DNA of 7,312 nucleotides, taken from Halobacteriales archaeon SW_9_67_24. Lineage in GTDB: Archaea > Halobacteriota > Halobacteria > Halobacteriales > Halococcaceae. How positions within the stretch are numbered: the stretch's first letter is position 1; every line of letters begins with the position of its first letter. Under the pieces are notes generated by a model, which saw only the letters and a list, made by a program, of their open reading frames with translations, made no database searches and was not told the DNA's origin. Where the stretch lies: contig PXSV01000160.1 of NCBI GenBank assembly GCA_003022685.1, positions 17,455 through 24,766 on the forward strand, given 5' to 3'. Positions 1 to 4,962 of this stretch are shown piece by piece. The position numbers were made by a program, and so were the translations under genes.

Positions 1-4
1 GGGT

Positions 5-364
5 ATGAACGTCTTAGTCGGCATCGACGGCGGCGAGCGTGCGTTCACGGCGTTCGAACGCACCGTCACGCGGGCGCGGGAGACCGGCGACGACCTCACG
101 GTGGCGGTCGTCGTCGACGAAACCGATCATCCGGAGCGGGTCGAGGACCGGGTGCGCGAAACGCTCGACGAGGCGGGGATCGAAGCCCCGATCCGCCGGA
201 TCGAGGGCCACGCCGGCGGGGGGTTGGTCGAGCTGGCGAACGAGGGGTTCGATCGCGTGGTCGTCGGCGACGGCGAGCGCACGCCGACGGGGAAGATCCG
301 GCTCGGCCCCACCGCGGAGTTCGTCCTGTTGAACGCGGAGACCTCGGTCACGCTCGCGCGATGA
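5..364 (+). CDS. Short UspA-like universal stress protein, divergent nucleotide site
   Basis: This 119-residue protein has the outline of a UspA/adenine nucleotide alpha-hydrolase-like fold. It opens with a first beta strand and loop (MNVLVGIDGG, residues 1-10), has a second strand LTVAVVV (31-37), and ends with the strand-loop region FDRVVVGDGERTPTGK (82-97) followed by a final strand TSVTLA. It is shorter than the usual 140-150 residues because the middle is compressed. The canonical G-2x-G-9x-G(S/T) ATP motif is altered: G88 and G101 keep the spacing, but E91 replaces the second glycine and P102 replaces Ser/Thr. ATP binding is therefore doubtful. The ATG lies only 4 bases from the window edge, so an upstream start or promoter cannot be judged. 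The stop codon overlaps the next gene's start (ATGA), which suggests co-translation with the acetyltransferase. No partner or stimulus can be read from the sequence. Confidence 0.8.
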   Translation: MNVLVGIDGGERAFTAFERTVTRARETGDDLTVAVVVDETDHPERVEDRVRETLDEAGIEAPIRRIEGHAGGGLVELANEGFDRVVVGDGERTPTGKIRLGPTAEFVLLNAETSVTLAR

Positions 365-831
365 GCCGGCCGTACCCCGACGAGCCCGTGGGGCCGTTCG
401 AGCGCCCGCCGGCGAGCTTCACCGACGCTCACGGCCGCGAGATCGAGATCTCGGTGTGCGACGAGAGCGAGTTCGCGGCGCTCAAGCGGATGTACGTCGC
501 GTTCGATCCCGCCGACCGCGCTCAGGGCATCCCGCCGGCGGGCGAGGCGGCGATCGGCGAGTGGCTCGACGTCGTGCTCGCGTCGGGCTACGACGTGGTC
601 GCGTACCACGGCGATACGTGCGTTGGCCACGCGACGCTCGTGGCCGACGAGGATGACACCCACGAGCTCGCCATCTTCGTGCTCGACACCCACCAGGGCC
701 GCGAGGGCGTCGAGCGGGTCTGGCTCACCGTCGAGCGGTGGAACAACGCCGCGATCGCGCTCTACCGGAAAGTCGGCTTCGAGACCTGCGACACCGAGAG
801 CTTCGAGATCGAGATGGCGATCCGGCTGTGA
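361..831 (+). CDS. GNAT family N-acetyltransferase with truncated acetyl-CoA motif
   Basis: This 156-residue protein is a GNAT-fold acetyltransferase, a family that moves an acetyl group from acetyl-CoA to an amine. The N-terminal half carries a receptor-side helix region (FAALKRMYVAFDPADRAQG, 38-56) and strands DVVAYHGDTCVGHATLV (78-94). Strand beta4 is HELAIFVLD (101-109), and the C-terminal motif B region is WLTVERWNNAAIALYRKVGF (121-140). Beta4 is followed almost at once by VERVWLTVE, with only HQGREG between. The usual Q/R-x-x-G-x-G/A loop and the helix after it are absent. I recall related haloarchaeal proteins being about 170 residues, which fits an in-frame loss of roughly 15 codons. 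The start codon overlaps the preceding Usp-like stop (ATGA), so the two genes probably form one operon. The fold assignment is firm; catalytic activity is doubtful and the substrate is unknown. Confidence 0.85.
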   Translation: MSRPYPDEPVGPFERPPASFTDAHGREIEISVCDESEFAALKRMYVAFDPADRAQGIPPAGEAAIGEWLDVVLASGYDVVAYHGDTCVGHATLVADEDDTHELAIFVLDTHQGREGVERVWLTVERWNNAAIALYRKVGFETCDTESFEIEMAIRL

Positions 832-871
832 CGCCGGCCCATACGGTGTGGCATGCGAGAGTATCCCAAGG

Positions 872-879
872 ATTCAATA
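872..879 (+). promoter_or_regulatory. TATA-like element of the zinc-finger gene
   Basis: The AT-rich octamer ATTCAATA stands out in GC-rich surroundings. Its centre is about 26 bp upstream of the ATG at 902, the spacing expected of an archaeal TATA box serving a leaderless transcript. This supports independent transcription of the small gene. Confidence 0.45.
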
Positions 880-901
880 GCCGTTGGCCCGTCGTTTTCA
901 C

Positions 902-1039
902 ATGGGGCCACACCAGCAGTGTCCGTTCTGTGAGACCGTCGTCGAGCTCGACTCCGACGACAAGGCCACGCTTCGCAGACACATCCGGGTCGCCCATCCC
1001 GACGAGGACGAGCGAACAACGGTACACCACGCGGCCTAA
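902..1039 (+). CDS. Small C2H2 zinc-finger protein (45 aa)
   Basis: This short open frame starts at ATG 902, ends at TAA 1037-1039 and encodes 45 residues. The core is C7-P-F-C10, then 16 residues, then H27-I-R-V-A-H32, that is C-x2-C-x16-H-x4-H, a complete single classical zinc-finger ligand set. The segment before the histidines (KATLRRH) matches the helix of a C2H2 finger. The tail is acidic (DEDE) and ends TTVHHAA. No other domain is present. Single-finger microproteins of this kind are frequent in haloarchaea, and some are regulatory, but the target of this one cannot be inferred. It has its own TATA-like element and no Shine-Dalgarno sequence, consistent with a leaderless mRNA. It follows the acetyltransferase after 70 bp and converges on the lipoprotein gene. 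Small size is the main uncertainty, but the intact ligand set and promoter spacing argue that it is real. Confidence 0.72.
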   Translation: MGPHQQCPFCETVVELDSDDKATLRRHIRVAHPDEDERTTVHHAA

Positions 1040-1100
1040 GCCGCGAACGGGGGGAGGCCGGTACCGATCAGGATCGCCCGCTGGAACCCGACAGTCGTGA

Positions 1101-1162
1101 CTATCGTCCCGAAGAGCGGGAAACGCCAGTTCGAGCCGCCTCGAGCGTGTAGCCGCTGCTGA
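1101..1162 (-). pseudogene. Stranded 3' end of the lipoprotein gene beyond the MITE
   Basis: If the 98-bp element at 1163-1260 and one TGA copy are removed, the lipoprotein frame continues through this stretch. After ...TNNALL it would add SSGYTLEAARTGVSRSSGR and stop at TAG (1101-1103), giving about 194 residues in place of 182. The polar beta-strand-like SSGYTLEA fits the tail of a beta-rich secreted lipoprotein. This is a reconstruction, since 19 open codons alone are weak evidence. In another minus frame the region down to 1036 reads a hydrophobic, high-GC3 tail (NWRFPLFGTIVTTVGFQRA...), so a different relic or a further frameshift is also possible. Confidence 0.4.
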
Positions 1163-1177
1163 TACTGTCGGACGGAA
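1163..1177 (+). repeat. Left terminal inverted repeat of the MITE
   Basis: TACTGTCGGACGGAA is the exact reverse complement of 1246-1260. Pairing extends one further base outward (A1162 with T1261) and then imperfectly for about seven more, so the outer boundary is set by the TGA direct repeat and not by the end of pairing alone. Confidence 0.8.
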
Positions 1178-1237
1178 ACATCGAATATCCTGTGACGGTA
1201 AACCGCTGGACGACGCATGGATATTCGGCCTTCGTTG

Positions 1238-1786
1238 TCACGCAGTTCCGTCCGACAGTATGAGCAACGCGTTGTTCGTGAGTTCGATCGTCGCATCGAA
1301 CGCGACGGTCGTTGCCGTCGTCGAAGGAGGCCGAACGACGAGATCGAGCGTGCTGATCGTCTCGTCCGCGAGGTCGTCGGGATCGGTGCTCTCGATCAGC
1401 GTTCCCGGGCTGGGACGGGGCGAGGAGAGTGAGATCGAGGGTGGTGGCGGACTATCGCCCGTTACCGGCGAGAGAACGGCGACGTCCGCGGCGGAGCCCG
1501 ATCCCGTCGACAGCATCCAGACCCCCAGCGCGATCGACTCCACCCTGGTCCCCTTGCGGTGCCAAATCTCGGTCGAGACGTCGATCGCGCCCGACGCGAC
1601 CGCCCCGTCGACGCCCAGCGAAGCGATCTCCGTACCGTTCGCGGTGAAGCTGATCGAGCCCCGCCCGTCGGATTCCGTGTTGACGGTCGGCTCGGCGAGC
1701 GTCGTTTCGGGACGAACCGTCCCGCACCCGGCGACGCCGACCGATCCAGCGATCCCGACGGCCCCGAGGAACGCTCGCCGCTGCAT
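1238..1786 (-). CDS. Tat-exported lipoprotein, C-terminus altered by MITE
   Basis: This 182-residue secreted protein of unknown function begins MQRRAFLGAVG, with twin arginines at 3-4 followed by a phenylalanine and a hydrophobic stretch. The lipobox is V18-A19-G20-C21. Together these predict Tat export, lipidation at C21 and anchoring to the outer face of the membrane. The mature part is rich in Ser, Thr, Val and Asp, with alternating strand-like segments (GSISFTANG 43-51, VESIALGVWML 82-92, FDATIELTN 163-171) and a proline-rich linker near 113-127, suggesting a beta-sandwich domain. There is no cysteine beyond C21 and no visible catalytic motif. I do not recognise the family with certainty. 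The last seven residues (ILSDGTA) and the stop lie in the terminal repeat of the MITE, so the native C-terminus was probably longer, about 194 residues. ATG 1784-1786 is chosen because it places the Tat motif at the N-terminus. Confidence 0.82.
   Translation of the reverse strand: MQRRAFLGAVGIAGSVGVAGCGTVRPETTLAEPTVNTESDGRGSISFTANGTEIASLGVDGAVASGAIDVSTEIWHRKGTRVESIALGVWMLSTGSGSAADVAVLSPVTGDSPPPPSISLSSPRPSPGTLIESTDPDDLADETISTLDLVVRPPSTTATTVAFDATIELTNNALLILSDGTA
1246..1260 (-). repeat. Right terminal inverted repeat of the MITE
   Basis: TTCCGTCCGACAGTA is the exact reverse complement of 1163-1177. Read on the minus strand, it encodes the residues around LSDG in the present C-terminus of the lipoprotein. 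Confidence 0.8.
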
Positions 1787-1811
1787 GGGAACCGTGACGG
1801 GTCGACCGTGG

Positions 1812-1819
1812 CATATGTC
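1812..1819 (-). promoter_or_regulatory. TATA-like element of the lipoprotein gene
   Basis: On the minus strand this reads GACATATG. It is centred about 29 bp upstream of the lipoprotein ATG and is the only AT-rich patch in that intergenic space. Spacing is slightly long for a leaderless transcript. Confidence 0.4.
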
Positions 1820-1911
1820 CTGTGTATCCGGCGGTCACGCGAGCGGTGAGCGGGGCGTTCGGGTCGTCGAAGGTGTGGAGTAACCGAACGGGCGGTCGCC
1901 GATCGCGGGAA

Positions 1912-2412
1912 TCAGACGGAGAGAACGGGCTGGGTGGCGTACTGGAGGACGTACTCCGCCGCGCGCCCGAGGAGGTCGGTCGCCTCGCTACCGGGTTCGC
2001 GCGGGACCACGACGAAGTCCACGTCGGCCTCGGCGGCGGCGTCGAGCACCACGCTTCCGGGATGGCGGGACTTCATCGTCGGCGAGAACCCGTACGCCGA
2101 GGAGTGGGTCAGATCGACGCGCTCGGCCGCAACCTCGCGGGCGGCGTCCATGAACTCCTCGCTCGTCGCGGCGATCGCGTCGTCGGGGCCGCCCGGAGTC
2201 GTGCCGCGGGCGGTCTCGGGGTCGAGCACGTACAGCGCGTGAACCCGTGCGCCGTAGCGCTCGGCGACCGCGACCGCGTACTCGACGGCGTCCAGCGACT
2301 CGTCGCTGCCGTCGACCGGGACGAGCACGGTCGTCACGTCGAGTGCGGCGTCGTGTGGCGCGTCGTCGGTCGCGCCATCCGAACCCCGTTCGCGGTCGGC
2401 TCCGGCGTCCAT
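1912..2412 (-). CDS. Universal stress protein (UspA family), degenerate ATP motif
   Basis: This 166-residue UspA-domain protein starts with an acidic, disordered-looking extension (residues 1-24). The domain begins with VTTVLVPVDGSDESLDAVEY (26-45), where the V-D-G-S loop is typical of the family. The second strand region is ARVHALYVLDP (55-65), and the C-terminal half has VDFVVVPREPGS (131-142) and a last strand QPVLSV (161-166). The G-2x-G-9x-G(S/T) motif is lost: P137 and P140 stand where the first two glycines belong, and G149 is followed by R150. It may therefore belong to the non-ATP-binding type, though this is inference. The frame is open far upstream, but ATG 2410-2412 is preferred because a TATA-like GTTTTTGG sits about 27 bp upstream, and beyond that the frame only mirrors the opposite-strand genes. 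It is divergent from the Usp gene at 2566. Confidence 0.86.
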   Translation of the reverse strand: MDAGADRERGSDGATDDAPHDAALDVTTVLVPVDGSDESLDAVEYAVAVAERYGARVHALYVLDPETARGTTPGGPDDAIAATSEEFMDAAREVAAERVDLTHSSAYGFSPTMKSRHPGSVVLDAAAEADVDFVVVPREPGSEATDLLGRAAEYVLQYATQPVLSV

Positions 2413-2434
2413 ACGCCGATGTCGCGGGCCCGAC

Positions 2435-2442
2435 CCAAAAAC
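2435..2442 (-). promoter_or_regulatory. TATA-like element of the minus-strand Usp gene
   Basis: Minus-strand GTTTTTGG is centred about 26-27 bp upstream of the ATG at 2412, the position expected for a leaderless archaeal transcript. It is the strongest A/T run in the divergent intergenic region and supports the chosen start. Confidence 0.5.
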
Positions 2443-2533
2443 GCTCCCCTCGGGCCGGCGGTGTGAAGTCGGGAGCGACGACGCGCTCGCCGAACGCCCG
2501 GGTCGGTGTCGACGGTGGCGAGGAGTACCGGGG

Positions 2534-2541
2534 GATTTACC
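2534..2541 (+). promoter_or_regulatory. TATA-like element of the plus-strand Usp gene
   Basis: GATTTACC lies about 28 bp upstream of ATG 2566. It argues for initiation at 2566 over the in-frame ATG at 2542, which would fall before the predicted transcription start. A purine run GGGGAG (2554-2559) also precedes 2566 but would lie upstream of the transcript start, so it may be incidental. Confidence 0.45.
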
Positions 2542-2565
2542 ATGATACACGACGGGGAGTGTGGC

Positions 2566-3012
2566 ATGGATCGCGCGCTCGCCGTCGTCGAGGGGACCGA
2601 GGAGACCAAACGGCTCGTCCGGGAGGCCGGCGAACTGGCTGCGGGCGTCGGGGCCGAGCTGTTGCTGTTGCACGTCACCACCGAGGGGGAGTTCAGCGAC
2701 CGCGCCGACTCGCTCGCGAGCATCCCGAACTACGATACGGAGTACAACGTCGATCAAGCGCGCGACGGGGCGCGCCAGTTCGCCGACGACATCGGTCGCG
2801 AAGTTTTCGAGGGGCTCGACGTCGAGTACGAGCCCGTCGGCGCGCTCGGCGACAAGGAGCGAACGATCCTCGAGAGGGCCGCCGAGCGCGACTGCGATCA
2901 CCTCTTCATCAGCGGGCAAAAACGCTCGCCAACGGGCAAGGCGCTGTTCGGCGACCTCACCCAGTCGGTAATCTTGGAGTTCGACGGCGCAGTCACGGTC
3001 ACCACCGTTTAA
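2566..3012 (+). CDS. Universal stress protein family, RSPTGK subtype
   Basis: This 148-residue protein has Usp architecture: a first strand MDRALAVVEGTEET (1-14), a helix KRLVREAGELAAGVGA, a second strand ELLLLHVTT (31-39), a long acidic middle, then DHLFISGQKRSPTGKALFGD (111-130) and a terminal strand AVTVTTV. The glycine motif is modified. After G117, R120 replaces the second glycine, the spacing to G129 is one residue short, and D130 replaces Ser/Thr. The RSPTGK patch (120-125) closely resembles RTPTGK in the protein at 5-364, so the two may form a haloarchaeal subgroup. I chose ATG 2566 because the domain starts there and the TATA-like element fits. The ATG at 2542 and the GTG-type starts further upstream would add residues unlike any Usp. 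ATP binding is uncertain; a general stress role is inferred only from the family. Confidence 0.85.
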   Translation: MDRALAVVEGTEETKRLVREAGELAAGVGAELLLLHVTTEGEFSDRADSLASIPNYDTEYNVDQARDGARQFADDIGREVFEGLDVEYEPVGALGDKERTILERAAERDCDHLFISGQKRSPTGKALFGDLTQSVILEFDGAVTVTTV

Positions 3013-3013
3013 G
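3008..3013 (+). promoter_or_regulatory. TATA-like element overlapping the previous stop codon
   Basis: TTTAAG, whose TTTAA is built from the last bases and TAA stop of the preceding Usp gene, is centred about 26.5 bp upstream of ATG 3037. This is the classical haloarchaeal TATA position for a leaderless transcript, so the canonical Usp gene probably has its own promoter. Confidence 0.5.
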
Positions 3014-3036
3014 CCCCGCCGCTGGATAGCCGACGT

Positions 3037-3471
3037 ATGATCGATTCCGTCGTGCTCGCCACGGACGGCTCGGCGAGCGTCGCTAGGGCGACCGCGGTCG
3101 CGCTCGACCTCGCGCGCCGGTTCGGGGCCGAGGTCCACGCGCTGTACGTCGTCGAGGAGAGCGATGTCGCCGCCGCACCCGAGGACGTCCGCGACCGCCT
3201 CCGCGAAGCGCTCGAAGCCGACGGCGAGACCGCCCTCGAAGACGTCCGCGAGGCGAGCGGCCAGGCAATCACGACCGCGGTCCGCGAGGGCCGGCCGGCG
3301 AGCGAGATCGGGACACACGCCCGCGAACACGACGCCGACCTCGTGGCGGTCGGCACGCGCGGCCGCCACGGCGAGCACCGGTTCGTGCTCGGGAGCGTCG
3401 CCGAAGCCGTCGTCAGAAACTGTCCCGTCCCCGTCCTCACCGTGCGCCAGCTCGACGCCGGGAGCGCGTAG
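3037..3471 (+). CDS. Universal stress protein UspA, canonical ATP-binding type
   Basis: This 144-residue protein is a standard-length UspA domain. The first strand and phosphate-proximal loop are MIDSVVLATDGSASVARA (1-18), with D10-G11-S12. The second strand is AEVHALYVVEE (31-41). The region DADLVAVGTRGRHGEHRFVL (99-118) leads into a full G106-T-R-G109-x9-G119-S120 motif, the ATP-binding signature of the family, and the last strand is VPVLTVR (131-137). It is the only one of the four Usp-type proteins here with this motif intact. It follows the preceding Usp gene after 24 bp but appears to have its own TATA-like element. The protein is expected to be cytosolic and dimeric by family. Its specific role is unknown. 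Confidence 0.92.
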   Translation: MIDSVVLATDGSASVARATAVALDLARRFGAEVHALYVVEESDVAAAPEDVRDRLREALEADGETALEDVREASGQAITTAVREGRPASEIGTHAREHDADLVAVGTRGRHGEHRFVLGSVAEAVVRNCPVPVLTVRQLDAGSA

Positions 3472-3561
3472 CGCGAACAGGTCCGAGAGCGGCTCGGGAA
3501 TCGGACGAGAGGCCGAGTGGCGGACCGAGGGGTTCTTCGGCCACCGTAGCGTGAAGCGGGC

Positions 3562-4647
3562 ATGAACGACCGACTCATCGACGACGACCGCCTCGACCTC
3601 GCCCGGAAGTCCGTCCTCCCTGGCGAGGGCTTCTTCTATCCCGACTCGCTCGACGCCGAGCGGGCCGATCAGGAAGTCCGCGAAGCGGTCACGGGGGCCG
3701 AAACCGTCGTGCTCGCCGATCCCGACGCCGACGGTCTTGCGTGCGTCGCGCTGCTCCACGAGGCGTTCGGCGCGGCGGCGCTGGTGCCGACGAGCCCCCA
3801 CGATCTGAGCGACACGCTCGATCGGGTGGCCGACGGCGTCGAGCGCGGCGCACGGGTGTTCGTCTGCGATCTCTGTCCCGACGAGTATCGTTATATCGCC
3901 GGCCAGTTCGAGCGCCTGGTCGAGCGCGCGTCGAGCGTGCGCTGGTTCGATCACCACCAGTGGGCCGACGAAACCGTCGAAAAGGTCCGTGCGGCGGGGG
4001 CCGAACTCGTCGTCGGCGACTCGGAGGAGGAGTGCTCGGCCGACGTGACCCTGGCCTCGCTCGGTCACGAGTTCGATCCCCTCTATGCGGACCTCGCGGC
4101 CGTGACCCGCGATCACGACCTCTGGCTCCGCGAGGACCCGCGAAGCGACGACCTCGCGGATTTCGCGTACTGGAGCGATCCCGAAGAGTACGTCGAGATC
4201 GTCCGCGAGCACGGCCCCGACCTCCCCCACGAGACCGAGGAGTACCTCGCCGAGCAGCGCGTCGAGAAGGAGGCGCTGATCGAGCGTGCGGTCGAGCGGA
4301 GCGAGACCCACGAGATCGGCCCGTGGGTAGTTGGAATGACCTACGGCCGATGCTCCCAGAACGAAGTCGCGGAGGCGCTCCGTGAAGCCGGTACCGACGC
4401 CGCCGTGGTGGTCAAGCCGTCAGGCTCGGCGAGCATTCGGGGGACGGAGACCTTCGAGCGGTGTCACGAGGTCGCGGGCCAGGTCAACGGCGGCGGCCAC
4501 CCGAAGGCCGCGGGCTGCAAACCCGACATCTACGACGATATGCTGGATTACGCCCACCACTGGACGACCCGCGGCGCGACCACGAAACGGGTGATTCTCG
4601 GGGCGTTCGAGCGGCTGAGCGACGAAGGGACCGAGACGGAACGATAG
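3562..4647 (+). CDS. DHH/DHHA1 family phosphoesterase (RecJ/NrnA-like)
   Basis: This 361-residue protein belongs to the DHH superfamily of metal-dependent phosphoesterases, which includes RecJ nucleases, NrnA oligoribonucleases and c-di-AMP hydrolases. The N-terminal DHH domain shows DPDADG (53-58), the aspartate in CDLCPD (102-107), the signature D130-H131-H132 and RDHDLW (183-188), matching the usual four metal-ligand motifs. The C-terminal DHHA1 domain shows SIRG (291-294) and G310-G-G-H313 followed by PKAAGC, the substrate-binding element. All catalytic residues expected for the family are present, so activity is likely. The substrate (single-stranded DNA, short RNA or cyclic dinucleotide) cannot be told from sequence. 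At this length it lacks extra RecJ domains. ATG 3562 follows a 90-bp gap with only a weak TTCTT at 3533-3537 near the promoter position. No catalytic partner is adjacent. Confidence 0.9.
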   Translation: MNDRLIDDDRLDLARKSVLPGEGFFYPDSLDAERADQEVREAVTGAETVVLADPDADGLACVALLHEAFGAAALVPTSPHDLSDTLDRVADGVERGARVFVCDLCPDEYRYIAGQFERLVERASSVRWFDHHQWADETVEKVRAAGAELVVGDSEEECSADVTLASLGHEFDPLYADLAAVTRDHDLWLREDPRSDDLADFAYWSDPEEYVEIVREHGPDLPHETEEYLAEQRVEKEALIERAVERSETHEIGPWVVGMTYGRCSQNEVAEALREAGTDAAVVVKPSGSASIRGTETFERCHEVAGQVNGGGHPKAAGCKPDIYDDMLDYAHHWTTRGATTKRVILGAFERLSDEGTETER

Positions 4648-4690
4648 CTCAGGCGAGATGTTCAACCGTCACGAGTGACCATCAGTTCAT

Positions 4691-4954
4691 ATGCGCAGCG
4701 TCGTACGGACGGAGGAGGTTCTCGGCGGTGATCCGCGGCTCGACGGGACCCGTGTCGGCGTCATCCACGTCAAGGAGCGTCTCGATGCCGGCGACGATCC
4801 CGCACGGATCGCCACCGACTACGACATCGATCTCGCCGATGTCTATCACGCGCTCGCGTACTACCACGACAACCCGGCGGAGATGGACGAAATCGAGGCG
4901 CGTCGGGAGTCGTTCGTCGAGGGGATCCGCCGCGAACGTCCGGACGCGGTATAG
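4691..4954 (+). CDS. DUF433 domain protein, antitoxin-like
   Basis: This 87-residue protein matches the DUF433 family, a small helical domain often encoded just before PIN-like toxins. The features are the N-terminal GGDPRLDGTRVGVIHVKERL (12-31), the middle DPARIATDYDIDLADVYHAL (36-55), which looks like a helix-turn-helix, and AYYHDNPAEMDEI (56-68). The C-terminal tail is charged, as expected of a segment that binds a toxin. By family it would act as antitoxin and possibly autoregulator of the pair; this is inferred. It ends 8 bp before the DUF5615-type gene, an arrangement typical of toxin-antitoxin operons. ATG 4691 gives the conserved start, and a weak TTCAAC at 4661-4666 sits at the expected promoter distance. 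The reading frame is intact, in contrast to its partner. Confidence 0.85.
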   Translation: MRSVVRTEEVLGGDPRLDGTRVGVIHVKERLDAGDDPARIATDYDIDLADVYHALAYYHDNPAEMDEIEARRESFVEGIRRERPDAV

Positions 4955-4962
4955 CGCGCCTC

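Larger units (their letters stand above)
1163..1260. mobile_element. 98-bp MITE-like element
   Basis: This short element is bounded by perfect 15-bp terminal inverted repeats, TACTGTCGGACGGAA at 1163-1177 and its complement at 1246-1260. It is flanked on both sides by the trinucleotide TGA (1160-1162 and 1261-1263), a candidate 3-bp target-site duplication. An internal 9-bp inverted repeat, CGAATATCC at 1182-1190 and GGATATTCG at 1219-1227, adds secondary structure. It encodes no transposase, so it would have to be moved in trans. Inverted ends plus a short duplication fit a miniature derivative of a DDE-type insertion sequence. A TGA duplication would suit the TNA target preference described for the IS1031 subgroup of IS5, but the parent family is a guess. 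It lies inside the 3' end of the lipoprotein gene and now supplies that gene's last codons and stop. Confidence 0.68.

Noticed and set aside
1163..1260. Large inverted repeat considered as a bidirectional terminator or CRISPR-like repeat
   Set aside because: The 68-base spacing between the arms, the single copy, and the flanking TGA direct repeats fit a transposable element better.
1260..1883. Plus-strand open frame rich in Ser, Val and Ala
   Set aside because: It is antisense to the lipoprotein, whose Tat motif and lipobox decide the strand.
2413..4311. Very long minus-strand open frame upstream of the Usp start, nearly 1,900 bp
   Set aside because: It lies antisense to two Usp genes and the DHH gene. 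Long antisense frames are common in GC-rich haloarchaeal DNA, and the translation has no family pattern until the Usp start at 2412.
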